The translations under genes and the position numbers were made by a program. A model generated the notes under the pieces. The model had not been told where the DNA came from and ran no database searches. It saw nothing but the letters and a program-made list of their open reading frames with translations. This document shows, in pieces, positions 17,233 to 26,123 of a DNA stretch of 64,000 nt (position 1 is its first letter; every line of letters begins with the position of its first letter). This DNA is from Caballeronia sp. LZ062 (GTDB lineage: Bacteria > Pseudomonadota > Gammaproteobacteria > Burkholderiales > Burkholderiaceae), in NCBI RefSeq assembly GCF_031450785.1, contig NZ_JARTWB010000002.1, positions 2,294,001 through 2,358,000 of the forward strand, given 5' to 3'.

Positions 17233-18231
17233 CTATTCCGCCTTCGAATCGCGGCTGAGAAGCGCCTGCACCGCGTCGCGCGGCGCGACGTTTTCGAACA
17301 GCACGCGGCATACCGCGTGAGTGATCGGCATCTCGATCCCGCGCGACTGCGCGAGCGACAACACCGCGCGGGCGCAGCGCACGCCTTCGGCCACGTGTCC
17401 GAGCGCGGCGAGAATCTCGTCGAGCGTGCGGCCGGACGCGAGCTGCACGCCGACCGTGCGGTTGCGCGACAGGTCGCCGGTGGCGGTCAAAATAAGGTCG
17501 CCCAGACCCGTGAGGCCGGTGAAAGTCTCCGCGCGCCCGCCGAGCGCCACGCCGAGCCGCGACATTTCGGCGAGCCCGCGCGTGATGAGCGCCGCGCGGG
17601 CATTGAGGCCGAGGCCCAGGCCGTCGGAGATGCCCGTCGCAATGGCGAGCACGTTCTTCACCGCGCCGCCCACTTCGACGCCGATGACGTCGTCGCCCGT
17701 ATAGATGCGCATTGCGCCGTGATGGAACGCCGCGACCGTCTGCGAGCACAGTTGCGCCGATGCGCTGGCGACCGTCAACGCGACCGGCAGGCCGCGCCCG
17801 ACTTCCCGCGCGAAGCTCGGGCCCGACAGCGTGCCGTTGCTGCGATGCGCGGGCAGTTCAGCCGCGACGACTTCGTTCGGCAGACATTGTGTGTCCGCCT
17901 CGAAACCCTTGCAGAGCCAGACGATATGCGCCGGAACGACGCCGGCCAGCCGCATCGCGCGACAGAGCGAGCGCAGACCCGCGACGGGCGTGGCAACGAC
18001 GCAGAGTGCATCGGGCGCGGCGGCATGCGCGAGCGCCGCGTCGAGATCGGCTTCGAACGCGAGCGTGGGCGGCAACGCGACCCCTGAGAGATAGCGCGCG
18101 TTTTCGTGCGATTGGGAAAGAGATTCGATGAGCGCGGCGTCGCGCGCCCAAAGCAGGGTGTCGTGCCGCGTCGCGAGGTGGCCCGCCAATGCGGTGCCCC
18201 ACGCGCCGGCGCCGAGAACGGCTACTTTCAT
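17233..18231 (-). CDS. gpsA: glycerol-3-phosphate dehydrogenase [NAD(P)+]
   Basis: A 332-residue cytoplasmic enzyme that reduces dihydroxyacetone phosphate to sn-glycerol-3-P for phospholipid synthesis. The Rossmann loop [10 protein letters not shown] starts at residue 7. The active-site lysine is in [22 protein letters not shown], followed by [14 protein letters not shown]. It sits after secB, the usual secB-gpsA order, with a 39-base gap, so both are probably cotranscribed with grxC and the rhodanese. Confidence 0.95.
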   Translation of the reverse strand: MKVAVLGAGAWGTALAGHLATRHDTLLWARDAALIESLSQSHENARYLSGVALPPTLAFEADLDAALAHAAAPDALCVVATPVAGLRSLCRAMRLAGVVPAHIVWLCKGFEADTQCLPNEVVAAELPAHRSNGTLSGPSFAREVGRGLPVALTVASASAQLCSQTVAAFHHGAMRIYTGDDVIGVEVGGAVKNVLAIATGISDGLGLGLNARAALITRGLAEMSRLGVALGGRAETFTGLTGLGDLILTATGDLSRNRTVGVQLASGRTLDEILAALGHVAEGVRCARAVLSLAQSRGIEMPITHAVCRVLFENVAPRDAVQALLSRDSKAE

Positions 18232-18270
18232 GCTCGGCTCCGGTTCGGCAGAGTCAGTGCTGTGTGACGC

Positions 18271-18741
18271 TCAGTGCGTCGCGCCGTTCGCCGCGCCTTC
18301 CTGCGCGCCGGCAAGCTGGGCGATGCGCTGTTCGTACAGCGCCTGGAAGTTGATTTCCGCCAGGTGGATCGGCGGGAAGCCGGCGCGCGTGATCGCGTCC
18401 GCGATGTTCGAGCGCAAATACGGGAACAGAATGGTCGGGCACGCAATGCCGACGAGCGGATCGATCTGCTCGGCCGGGATATTGCGAATGTCGAAGATGC
18501 CTGCCTGCTTCGCTTCGATCAGAAACGCGACCTTGTCGGCGACCTTCGCCGTGACCGTGCCCGTCACCAGGACTTCGAAGACGCTTTCCGCGAGACGGTC
18601 GGCCTTGACATCGACCTCGACCTCAACCGAAGGCATTTCCTGTTCGAGGAAGATGGCGGGCGAGTTCGGCTGCTCGAGCGACATATCCTTCAGGTAAATG
18701 CGCTGGATGTTGAAAAACGGCTGATTGTTCTCGTCGGACAT
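18271..18741 (-). CDS. secB: protein-export chaperone SecB
   Basis: A 156-residue chaperone that keeps preproteins unfolded and hands them to SecA. The family core is [19 protein letters not shown] at the start, [14 protein letters not shown] in the middle, and [32 protein letters not shown] near the end, which is the SecA/peptide-binding region. The start ATG is unambiguous. It lies between grxC and gpsA. Confidence 0.96.
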   Translation of the reverse strand: MSDENNQPFFNIQRIYLKDMSLEQPNSPAIFLEQEMPSVEVEVDVKADRLAESVFEVLVTGTVTAKVADKVAFLIEAKQAGIFDIRNIPAEQIDPLVGIACPTILFPYLRSNIADAITRAGFPPIHLAEINFQALYEQRIAQLAGAQEGAANGATH

Positions 18742-18764
18742 AGTGATTTCCTAGGTGATTCGAT

Positions 18765-18785
18765 TGCCCGGCGCGTGGCCGGGCA
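18765..18785. other. 8-bp hairpin between grxC and secB
   Basis: TGCCCGGC and GCCGGGCA pair perfectly around GCGTG. Without a U run, it may be a mild attenuator or a processing site within the rhodanese-grxC-secB-gpsA transcript. Confidence 0.45.
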
Positions 18786-18798
18786 GCGTGTGGTGATG

Positions 18799-19059
18799 TC
18801 AGGCCGACTCGAGCAGCGGCACCAGACCACCTTTGCGGTCGAGCGCCGAAAGATCGTCGTAACCGCCGACGTGCGTGTCGCCGATATAAACCTGCGGCAC
18901 GGTGCGGCGCCCGGTGCGCTGCATCATCTCCTCGCGGCGGCCCGGTTCACGGTCGATCAGCACCTTCTCGATGGTTTCGACCCCGCGGGACTTTAAAAGA
19001 CGTTCGGCCATCTGGCAATACGGGCACACTTGCGTGCTGTACATGACGACTTTTTTCAC
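18799..19059 (-). CDS. grxC: glutaredoxin 3
   Basis: An 86-residue glutaredoxin with the dithiol site CPYC near residue 12 and the glutathione-binding TVPQVYIGDTHVGGYDDL. It reduces disulfides and mixed disulfides with glutathione, which is made by gshA/gshB later in the window. The start is GTG inside the overlap with the rhodanese stop (GTGA), with AAGGAG seven bases upstream, so translation is coupled. Confidence 0.95.
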   Translation of the reverse strand: MKKVVMYSTQVCPYCQMAERLLKSRGVETIEKVLIDREPGRREEMMQRTGRRTVPQVYIGDTHVGGYDDLSALDRKGGLVPLLESA

Positions 19060-19481
19060 TTGACGGCTCCTTGTTTCACAACCGGCATTCCTGCCTTCTG
19101 CCAGGCATCAACCCCGCCTTGCAAGACGTGGACCTCAGCGTAGCCGGCTTCCGACACGGCGCGGCTGGCACGCTGCGACTGTTGACCGGTCTGGCAGACA
19201 AGCACGACCGGATTGCTCTTATTCTTCGCGATCTGGCCGATTTTTGCTTGAAGCTCCGCCGCTTCGATATTGCGCGCCGACGGCAAATGCCCCTTCGCGA
19301 ACTCCGCGGCGGGCCGCAGATCCACGACGACGGCGTTGCGCCGGTTGATGAGCGTGGTGGCTTCCGCAGCGGAGACGCCGCCGCGCCCACGGCGCGTGAT
19401 GGCCGGCCAGAGCAGCAGCGCGCCCGAGACGAGCGCAATGACGATGAGTGCAATATTCGAGTAATCGGTGAAAAACTTCAC
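19056..19481 (-). CDS. membrane-anchored rhodanese-like protein
   Basis: A 141-residue protein with one N-terminal helix (NIALIVIALVSGALLLWPAI) and a rhodanese domain whose active-site loop is VCQTGQQSQRA, with the catalytic cysteine. This type resembles YibN, found upstream of grxC and secB in many proteobacteria. The sulfur acceptor is unknown. The start is GTG (MKFFTDYSN). A minus-strand TATAAT at 19541-19546 is a candidate -10 for this operon, without a good -35. Confidence 0.87.
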   Translation of the reverse strand: MKFFTDYSNIALIVIALVSGALLLWPAITRRGRGGVSAAEATTLINRRNAVVVDLRPAAEFAKGHLPSARNIEAAELQAKIGQIAKNKSNPVVLVCQTGQQSQRASRAVSEAGYAEVHVLQGGVDAWQKAGMPVVKQGAVK

Positions 19482-19563
19482 GTCTAGGGCCGCCGAAAGA
19501 TAGGTGAGAAGGGAGAAAGGAAAATGCGGGCAATCCCGGCATTATAAAATATCCCTTTCCCGC

Positions 19564-19644
19564 GATGGCCTTAGCCATCCGGCCGATGGCGGCACTCCGG
19601 GCGTGAGGGCAGGATGACGGAGTGCGATCGGGCACCCGATTTTT
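19564..19644 (+). promoter_or_regulatory. three tandem hairpins in the gpmA leader, the last terminator-like
   Basis: Hairpin 1 is GATGGC/GCCATC with a CTTA loop (19564-19579). Hairpin 2 pairs GCACTCC (19592-19598) with GGAGTGC (19619-19625). Hairpin 3 pairs ATCGG with CCGAT around GCAC (19627-19640) and ends in five T. The gpmA start follows at 19666. This could be an attenuator; no ligand or leader peptide is recognised. Confidence 0.4.
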
Positions 19645-19665
19645 CAACTGACCGACCTATCAATC

Positions 19666-20412
19666 ATGTACAAGCTAGTGCTCATCCGCCACGGCGAATC
19701 GACGTGGAACAAGGAAAACCGGTTCACCGGCTGGGTCGACGTGGATCTCACCGAGCAGGGCAACCGCGAGGCGCGCCAGGCAGGCGTGCTGCTGCGCGAG
19801 GCCGGCTACACGTTCGACATCGCGTACACGTCGGTGCTCAAGCGCGCCATTCGCACGCTGTGGCACGTGCAGGACGAAATGGACCTGATGTATATACCGG
19901 TCGTCCATTCCTGGCGTCTGAACGAGCGCCACTACGGCGCGCTCGCCGGACTCAACAAGGCCGAGACCGCCAAGCAGTACGGCGACGAACAGGTGCTCGT
20001 CTGGCGCCGCAGCTACGACACGCCGCCGCCCGCGCTCGACCCGGGCGACGAGCGCGCGTCCTTCAACGATCCGCGCTACGCCAAGGTTCCGCGCGAGCAA
20101 CTGCCGCTGACCGAGTGCCTGAAAGACACCGTCGCGCGCGTGCTGCCGGTGTGGAACGAATCCATTGCGCCGGCCATCAAGGCAGGCAAGCAGGTGCTGA
20201 TCGCCGCTCACGGTAATTCCATGCGCGCGCTCGTGAAGTATCTGGACGATATTTCCGACGCGGATATCGTCGGCCTGAACATTCCGAACGGCGTGCCGCT
20301 CGTGTATGAACTCGACGAAAACCTGAAGCCGATCAAGCACTACTACCTCGGCGACGCGGACGCGATTGCTGCCGCGCAGGCTGCCGTCGCAAAGCAGGGC
20401 AAGGCGGGCTAA
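19666..20412 (+). CDS. gpmA: 2,3-bisphosphoglycerate-dependent phosphoglycerate mutase
   Basis: A 248-residue histidine-phosphatase-fold enzyme converting 3-phosphoglycerate to 2-phosphoglycerate. The phosphohistidine is in [18 protein letters not shown] (RHG near residue 9). The second histidine is in [17 protein letters not shown], and [12 protein letters not shown] carries the catalytic glutamate. The N-terminus is short and normal. It is divergent from the rhodanese gene and followed by its own terminator. Confidence 0.96.
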   Translation: MYKLVLIRHGESTWNKENRFTGWVDVDLTEQGNREARQAGVLLREAGYTFDIAYTSVLKRAIRTLWHVQDEMDLMYIPVVHSWRLNERHYGALAGLNKAETAKQYGDEQVLVWRRSYDTPPPALDPGDERASFNDPRYAKVPREQLPLTECLKDTVARVLPVWNESIAPAIKAGKQVLIAAHGNSMRALVKYLDDISDADIVGLNIPNGVPLVYELDENLKPIKHYYLGDADAIAAAQAAVAKQGKAG

Positions 20413-20443
20413 AGCGCGGACCAGCGCCGGAATTGGCCTTGGC

Positions 20444-20468
20444 GGGCGTCGCTTGGCGGCGCCCGTTT
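20444..20468 (+). terminator. gpmA terminator
   Basis: GGGCGTCGC and GCGGCGCCC pair over nine positions (one G-U) around a TTG loop, followed by GTTTC. The U run is short, so strength is moderate. The remaining bases before ctpA hold only a possible -10 TATACT at 20617-20622. Confidence 0.65.
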
Positions 20469-20670
20469 CGTATCCGAGTGCCGCGGATGGCGCGCGCCTG
20501 ACCGCGCGCCGTCGCCTCCGACAGGCGCGTGCCTCGCCCTCAATAAGCGAACGCTGTCGCCGGCCGAGGCGCCGGGCATTTAAGTTGCGTTTAAGTCGCC
20601 TTTGAAAGCGAGCGGGTATACTGGCCCGTCACCCACGATGCAGCCCATTCGATTCCGCACGCACTCTTCT

Positions 20671-22254
20671 ATGCGAAAGAACCTGAAAAACTTCGGCCTG
20701 ATCGCCGCAGGCGTTGCTGCCGGCGCTCTCGCAACCTTGCAGATTTCCGCGTCCGCGCAGCAAGCCGCATCGTCACCGCTTCCGCTCGATCAACTGCGGC
20801 TCTTCGCCGAAGTGTTCGGGCAGATCAAGCACGAATACGTCGAGCCCGTCGACGACAAGAAGCTGCTCACCGCCGCGATCAAGGGCATGGTGTCGAGCCT
20901 CGATCCGCACTCGTCGTATCTCGACAAGACGGACTACGAAGAGCTTCAGGAACAGACGAAGGGCCGCTTCGCCGGTCTTGGCATCGAGATTTCGTCGGAA
21001 GACGGCCTGATCAAAGTGATCTCGCCGATTGAAGACACGCCAGCGTTCCGCGCCGGCATTCGTCCGGGCGACCTCATCACGCGCATCAACGACAAGCCGG
21101 TGCGCGGCATGACGCTCGACAAGGCCGTGAAGCAAATGCGCGGCGAACCGGGCACGAAGGTCACGCTTACCATCTTCCGCAAGAGCGACGACCGCACCTT
21201 CCCGCTCACGGTCACGCGCGCGCTGATCCGCGTGCAGTCCGTCAAGATGAAGGTGCCGGAGCCGGGTTATGGCTATGTCCGCATCACGAGCTTCCAGGAG
21301 CGCACGGTGCCGGATCTCGCCTCGAAGCTGCAAGACCTCGCGCGCCAGCAGCCGAACCTGAAGGGCCTCGTGCTCGATCTGCGCAACAACGGCGGCGGCC
21401 TGCTGCAGAGCGCGGTCGGCGTCGCGGGCGCGTTCCTGCCGGATAACGCGGTCGTCGTCTCGACGAATGGACAAATCGCGGACGCCAAGCAGACGTTCCG
21501 CGACACCTACGACAACTACCGCCTGCCGTCCTTCGATTCCGACCCGCTGAAGAGCGTGCCGGATATCTTCAAGAAGGTGCCGATGGTCGTGCTGACCAAC
21601 GCGTATTCGGCTTCCGCGTCGGAGATCGTCGCGGGCGCGCTGCAGGATCATCATCGCGCGCTGATCGTCGGCAAGACGACGTTCGGCAAGGGCTCGGTGC
21701 AGACGGTTCGTCCGATGACCGCTGACACTGCGCTGCGCCTGACGACGGCGTACTACTACACGCCGAGCGGCAAGTCGATCCAGAACCAGGGCGTGCGCCC
21801 GGACGTGCCGGTCGATCAGTACGCGGACGGCGATCCGGACGACGCGCTCGTGACTCGCGAAGTGGACTATTCGAATCACCTCGCGAACACGCAGGATCCG
21901 AACGAGAAGAAGGAACAGGAGCAGCGCGAGCAGGATCGTCTGGATCAACTGCGTCTGCTGGAAGAGCAGAACGACAAGAAAACGCCGGAGCAGCGCCGCA
22001 AGGACCGCGACCGCAAGCCGGTGGAATTCGGCAGCAACGACGACTTCATGCTCCAGCAGGCGTTGAACAAGCTGGAAGGCAAGCCGGTGGCCGAGTCGAA
22101 GTCGTTCAGCGAACGCAAGCTCGCGCAGAACAAGCCGGCGCGTTCGGCGTCGGCGCCGGTGGTGGCTCAGCCGGCATTGCCGGCTACGCCGGGCTCGTCG
22201 CCGGCATCGGGCGCGGCGCCGGCTTCGTCGCCTACGGCGCAGCAGTCGAAGTAA
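20671..22254 (+). CDS. ctpA: carboxy-terminal processing protease (S41 family)
   Basis: A 527-residue periplasmic protease. It has a signal peptide (1-30), an N-terminal helical region, a PDZ domain (about 95-170) with RAGIRPGDLITRINDKPV, and the S41 core with the serine in AYSASASEIVAG (about 311-322) and lysine in GKTTFGKGSVQ (K340). The last 120 residues are a highly charged probable coiled coil followed by an Ala/Pro/Ser-rich tail. Such proteases trim lipoproteins and peptidoglycan hydrolases. I chose the ATG starting the signal peptide; an in-frame ATG at 20638 and a TTG at 20602 lie upstream. Confidence 0.92.
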   Translation: MRKNLKNFGLIAAGVAAGALATLQISASAQQAASSPLPLDQLRLFAEVFGQIKHEYVEPVDDKKLLTAAIKGMVSSLDPHSSYLDKTDYEELQEQTKGRFAGLGIEISSEDGLIKVISPIEDTPAFRAGIRPGDLITRINDKPVRGMTLDKAVKQMRGEPGTKVTLTIFRKSDDRTFPLTVTRALIRVQSVKMKVPEPGYGYVRITSFQERTVPDLASKLQDLARQQPNLKGLVLDLRNNGGGLLQSAVGVAGAFLPDNAVVVSTNGQIADAKQTFRDTYDNYRLPSFDSDPLKSVPDIFKKVPMVVLTNAYSASASEIVAGALQDHHRALIVGKTTFGKGSVQTVRPMTADTALRLTTAYYYTPSGKSIQNQGVRPDVPVDQYADGDPDDALVTREVDYSNHLANTQDPNEKKEQEQREQDRLDQLRLLEEQNDKKTPEQRRKDRDRKPVEFGSNDDFMLQQALNKLEGKPVAESKSFSERKLAQNKPARSASAPVVAQPALPATPGSSPASGAAPASSPTAQQSK

Positions 22255-22266
22255 CGTTGGTTCAGG

Positions 22267-22291
22267 GCTTCGCGGCGTCACGCCGCGAAGC
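22267..22291. other. 11-bp perfect hairpin between ctpA and the moeB-like gene
   Basis: GCTTCGCGGCG and CGCCGCGAAGC pair without a mismatch around TCA, twelve bases after the ctpA stop and just before the next gene. There is no U run. It may stabilise the ctpA mRNA end or work as a Rho-dependent stop. Confidence 0.5.
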
Positions 22292-22312
22292 TCGCGCAGC
22301 ATGTCCAGGCCG

Positions 22313-23068
22313 ATGAACGACGACCAACTCCTCCGCTATTCCCGCCACATTCTCGTCGATGAAATCGGCATCGAAGCGCAGCAGCGTTTTCTCGATGCGC
22401 ACGCGATCATCGTCGGCGCGGGCGGACTGGGCGCGCCAGCGGCGATGTATCTGGCCGCTGCGGGCGTCGGCAAGATCACGCTGGTGGATGCCGATACGGT
22501 CGACCTCACGAATCTCCAGCGCCAGATCGTCCATGCGACGCAATCGGTCGGTCAGCCGAAAGTGCAATCCGCGCAGCGGACGCTGAACGCGCTCAATCCG
22601 GACATCGAAATAGAAGCGATCAACGCACGCGCCGACGCCGCGTGGCTCGACGCGAACGTGTCGCGTGCGACCGTCGTGCTTGATTGCAGCGACAACTTCG
22701 CGACGCGCCACGCGATCAACGCCGCGTGCGTCGCGCACGGCGTGCCGCTCGTGTCGGGTGCGGCGCTGCGCTTCGACGGACAGATCAGCACGTTCGACTT
22801 TCGCTCGCCCGCGTCGCCCTGCTACGCATGCGTGTTTCCGCCGGATCAGGCGTTCGAGGAAGTGGCGTGCTCGACCATGGGCGTCTTCTCGCCGACGGTC
22901 GGTATCATCGGCGCGATGCAGGCGGCCGAAGCCCTGCGCGTGATCGGCGGTTTCGGCGAAACGCTCGCTGGCCGGCTGATGATGCTCGATTCCCTACGCA
23001 TGGAATGGAACACGATGAAGATCGCGCGGCAGCCGGATTGCCCGGTCTGCGGCGCGCGTCATCGTTAA
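22313..23068 (+). CDS. ThiF/MoeB/HesA-family adenylyltransferase
   Basis: A 251-residue E1-like enzyme that adenylates the C-terminal glycine of a sulfur-carrier protein (MoaD or ThiS). The nucleotide loop is VGAGGLGAPAAMYLAAAGVG (about 34-53) with DADTVDLTNLQRQ. The zinc cysteines are C170/C173 and C243/C246, and C186 in EEVACSTMG is the candidate catalytic cysteine. No moa or thi gene adjoins it, so MoeB and ThiF roles cannot be separated; MoeB is likelier from length. I chose ATG 22313 because it matches the usual MNDDQLLRYSRHI and has AGG upstream; ATG 22301 is also possible. Confidence 0.9.
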   Translation: MNDDQLLRYSRHILVDEIGIEAQQRFLDAHAIIVGAGGLGAPAAMYLAAAGVGKITLVDADTVDLTNLQRQIVHATQSVGQPKVQSAQRTLNALNPDIEIEAINARADAAWLDANVSRATVVLDCSDNFATRHAINAACVAHGVPLVSGAALRFDGQISTFDFRSPASPCYACVFPPDQAFEEVACSTMGVFSPTVGIIGAMQAAEALRVIGGFGETLAGRLMMLDSLRMEWNTMKIARQPDCPVCGARHR

Positions 23069-23071
23069 GGC

Positions 23072-24832
23072 TCAGGCTTTCTGCAGACGCGCGAGCGCGG
23101 CCTGAAGCTCGGCCGGCTCGTAAGCCGCGAGCACGTCGGCCACCGGCTTTTCCAGCGCCTTCAGGTTCGAGCGCAGAATCTCCTGCTTCACGACGAGCAA
23201 CTGGCTCGGATGCATCGAAAATTCGGTGAGGCCAAGCCCGAGCAGCAAACGCGTGACCGCCGGATCGCCCGCCATCTCGCCGCACACCGAAACCGGCACG
23301 CCCGCGCGCTTCGCCTCGCGCAGGGTCAGCGCGATGAGATGCAGCACCGCCGGATGCAGCGGATCGTACAAATGCGCGACGGAATTGTCCGCGCGGTCGA
23401 TCGCGAGCGTGTACTGGATCAGATCGTTCGTGCCGATCGACAGGAAATCGAGCCGGCTCAGGAACAACCGCACTGCGATGGCCGCGGCCGGAATCTCGAT
23501 CATCGCGCCGATCTGCACCTTGCGGTCATACGCAATGCCCGCGTCGTCGAGCTGGCGCTTCGCTTCGCGGATCAGATCGAGCGTCTGGTCGATCTCCTGC
23601 GCGTGCGCCAGCATCGGAATCAGAATCTTCGTCGGGCCGAACGCCGACGCGCGCAAGATCGCGCGCAGTTGCGTCATGAACATCTGCGGCTCGGACAAAC
23701 TCCAGCGAATCGCGCGCAGCCCGAGCGCCGGGTTAGGCGCGGTTTCATAGCCGTCGCCGCCGGTCATGGAATCGAGCGGCTTGTCCGCGCCCACGTCGAT
23801 GGTGCGGATCGTCACCGGCTTGCCGTTCATCAGCTCGATCGCGCGCTTGTACGCCTCGAACTGCTCTTCCTCTTCCGGCAGCCGGTCCTTGTGATTCATG
23901 AAGAGAAATTCGGTGCGAAAGAGGCCGACGCCCATCGCGCCGGCTTCGACCGCGACTTGCGCGTCGTCCGGCAACTCGATGTTCGCGCACAGTTCGATCT
24001 TCGTGCCGCAGAGCGTTTGCGTCGGTGAAAACTTGAGGCGCTGAAGCTTGCGCTGTTCCAGCAGCTTTTCGCTTTGCCGATACGAATATTCTTCGAGAAC
24101 GATGGGCGCCGGATCGACGATCACGATGCCATGATCGCCGTCCACGATGATGAGATCGTTCTGGCGGATCAGCACGCTCGCCTGCTGCACGCCGACCGAC
24201 GCCGGAATGCCCAGACTGCGCGCGACGATCGCCGTATGCGACGTGCGCCCGCCGAGATCGGTCACGAAGCCTTTGAACGCTTGCGTCTTGAACTGGAGCA
24301 TGTCGGCGGGCGCGATATCGTGCGCCACCACGATCATCTCGTTGTGTCCGTTGCTCGCCGCCGTGTGCACGACGAGCGACGCCGCCGTCGGCGCGCCCGC
24401 CAGCGCCTTCAGCAGGCGCTCGACGACTTGCTGAATGTCCGCCTTGCGTTCGCGCAGATATTCGTCTTCGATGTCGTCGAAGAAGCTGCCCAGAATGTCG
24501 AGTTGCTCGGTCAGCGCCCATTCGACGTTGTATCGGCGCGTGCGAATGAGGTCGATGGTTTCCTGCACGAGCATGGCGTCGTTCAGGATCATCGTATGGA
24601 CGTCGATAAACGCGCCCATTTCGGTGGGCGCATCAGCGGCGAGGTCCTCGCGCAGTGCTTCGAGCTCTTGCGCCACGGCAGCCTGCGCCGTATGGAACCG
24701 CGCGATTTCCGCTTCGATCTGATCCGGCTCGATCAGATAATGGGCGACGTCGAGCGCGGCCGGCGCAATCAGATACGCTCGCCCGATGGCGATGCCTCGT
24801 GATACGGGAATTCCATGCAGCGTGAAGGACAC
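23072..24832 (-). CDS. ptsI: phosphoenolpyruvate-protein phosphotransferase (enzyme I)
   Basis: A 586-residue EI that takes phosphate from PEP and passes it to HPr. The active-site histidine H199 is in DLGGRTSHTAIVARSLGIP. The PEP-binding C-terminal barrel shows GVGLFRTEFLFM and SVCGEMAGDP with the catalytic cysteine. The start is GTG 24832, with GAGGAGG five bases upstream; an in-frame GTG at 24862 has no ribosome site. With only HPr and a lone EIIA upstream and no sugar permease, the chain is probably regulatory. Its promoter and an upstream terminator suggest partly independent expression. Confidence 0.96.
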   Translation of the reverse strand: MSFTLHGIPVSRGIAIGRAYLIAPAALDVAHYLIEPDQIEAEIARFHTAQAAVAQELEALREDLAADAPTEMGAFIDVHTMILNDAMLVQETIDLIRTRRYNVEWALTEQLDILGSFFDDIEDEYLRERKADIQQVVERLLKALAGAPTAASLVVHTAASNGHNEMIVVAHDIAPADMLQFKTQAFKGFVTDLGGRTSHTAIVARSLGIPASVGVQQASVLIRQNDLIIVDGDHGIVIVDPAPIVLEEYSYRQSEKLLEQRKLQRLKFSPTQTLCGTKIELCANIELPDDAQVAVEAGAMGVGLFRTEFLFMNHKDRLPEEEEQFEAYKRAIELMNGKPVTIRTIDVGADKPLDSMTGGDGYETAPNPALGLRAIRWSLSEPQMFMTQLRAILRASAFGPTKILIPMLAHAQEIDQTLDLIREAKRQLDDAGIAYDRKVQIGAMIEIPAAAIAVRLFLSRLDFLSIGTNDLIQYTLAIDRADNSVAHLYDPLHPAVLHLIALTLREAKRAGVPVSVCGEMAGDPAVTRLLLGLGLTEFSMHPSQLLVVKQEILRSNLKALEKPVADVLAAYEPAELQAALARLQKA

Positions 24833-24902
24833 GCGCACCTCCTCTCGTTGTGATGTATCCACGGACTCCCAGACCCGTGGCGGGCGCTTGGCCGCTCAGG
24901 CG

Positions 24903-24931
24903 ATTATAAGTTCGAACCATGCGAAAGTCCC
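24903..24931 (-). promoter_or_regulatory. candidate promoter of ptsI
   Basis: A perfect minus-strand -10 TATAAT (24903-24908) lies 17 bases from GGGACT (24926-24931), a weak -35. It is placed between the terminator at 25002-25030 and the ptsI start, with a leader of about 65 bases. Confidence 0.55.
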
Positions 24932-25001
24932 TGCACGGCCTGTCGCGCCGGGGAATCAGCCGATTTCGCCGCGTTACTGCACGACCGAATGAAGCAGACA
25001 C

Positions 25002-25030
25002 AAAAAAGCCGCGTCGATGCGCGGCTTTTT
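25002..25030 (-). terminator. intrinsic terminator between ptsH and ptsI
   Basis: AAAAAGCCGCG and CGCGGCTTTTT form an 11-bp stem around TCGATG, with a run of six U on the minus strand. It lies 30 bases after the ptsH stop and would separate EIIA-ptsH from ptsI. Confidence 0.85.
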
Positions 25031-25060
25031 ATGTCATGCATACGGCTTTCGATGATGCGC

Positions 25061-25330
25061 TTACTGCCCTTCCCCGAACTTGTCGGCGATCAAACCCAGG
25101 ATGGCTTGCATGGCCTCGGCTTCGTCCGGGCCTTCGGTCTCGATCGTCACCGTGCTGCCGATACCCGCTGCCAGCATCATCACGCCCATGATGCTTTTCG
25201 CGTTGATGCGACGGCCGTTACGGCTCATCCAGATTTCGGACTGATAGTTGCCGGCGAGTTGCGTGAGCTTCGCGGATGCCCGCGCGTGGAGCCCGAGCTT
25301 GTTCACGATGGTTGTTTCTTGTTGCTGCAT
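25061..25330 (-). CDS. ptsH: phosphocarrier protein HPr
   Basis: An 89-residue HPr. The phosphorylated histidine H15 is in NKLGLHARASAKL, and S46 lies in RINAKSIMGVMMLA, the segment that HPr kinase modifies in species having HprK. HPr takes phosphate from EI and gives it to EIIA. It lies 36 bases after the EIIA(Man)-like gene on the same strand and is closed by an intrinsic terminator. Confidence 0.96.
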   Translation of the reverse strand: MQQQETTIVNKLGLHARASAKLTQLAGNYQSEIWMSRNGRRINAKSIMGVMMLAAGIGSTVTIETEGPDEAEAMQAILGLIADKFGEGQ

Positions 25331-25366
25331 GATGCTCCGAAGCGCGAGTGGATGAGGGAAGCGGCG

Positions 25367-25855
25367 TCAGTGGCTCGCGGCCTTCGCGGCGGCGAGATCC
25401 GCGCTCGCGGAACACGCGGGATCGGGCGAGCCGGCCGCTTTGGTTGCAAGCGCGCAAGGATTGAGCGGCGTAGACGCATCGAGTTCCTGAATGCCCTTCG
25501 AGCCGCCTTGCAGAATCTTTTCCGTGAGCGTGTCGAGCGGCGTGGCGCGATAGCAGACGGCGCGCACGAGCATCGGCAGATTGACGCCCGCCAGCACGCG
25601 CACGTCGGTTTCAGCGAGACTCGCCGCGATGTTCGCGGGCGTCGCGCCGAAGACGTCGGTAAGCACGATCGCGCCGTTGTCTTCCTTCAGGCGGTCGATT
25701 TCCGAGCGGGCGAACGCGCGGACTTCGACGGGATCGCAGTCGGCGGTCACGTCGATGACGCCGATGCGCGCGGGCAAGCCGCCGTAGATATGAGCGACGC
25801 ACTCACGAAGCGCGGTGGCGAACGGTGCGTGCGCGATGATCAGAATGCCAGCCAT
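25367..25855 (-). CDS. PTS EIIA component of the mannose/fructose family
   Basis: A 162-residue cytoplasmic protein of the EIIA(Man) fold. The phosphorylated histidine is H9 in ILIIAHAPFATALRE. Further family segments are VLTDVFGATPANIAASL and VLAGVNLPMLVRAVCYR. Here it stands without EIIB, IIC or IID, as is usual in beta-proteobacteria, where the partial chain EI-HPr-EIIA is thought to be regulatory. The last 35 residues are alanine-rich and poorly conserved. The start is the ATG that opens the family N-terminus; the frame continues nine codons upstream. Confidence 0.92.
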   Translation of the reverse strand: MAGILIIAHAPFATALRECVAHIYGGLPARIGVIDVTADCDPVEVRAFARSEIDRLKEDNGAIVLTDVFGATPANIAASLAETDVRVLAGVNLPMLVRAVCYRATPLDTLTEKILQGGSKGIQELDASTPLNPCALATKAAGSPDPACSASADLAAAKAASH

Positions 25856-26123
25856 GTCGGATTGCAGCCTCTGTAGCGACAACTACGTCAGAGATCGCTC
25901 GAAAACGCGCGAGCGCCGCGTGTTACACGCCGTATATGCGTCCGGCCGGTCGGGAAATCAACCGGCGGCGCTGACGGCGCTTCCCGTACTGTCGGCTTGC
26001 CGAAGCTGATCCAGCCCCGCTTCGCAAGCCGTCGGGAAGTCAATTGTAACAGTGCTGGCAGCGCGCGTTTTGCAGTGCGCCAAACGCATTGGCTGGCCGA
26101 ACGCGAGAGGAGGCGAAGAAGCG

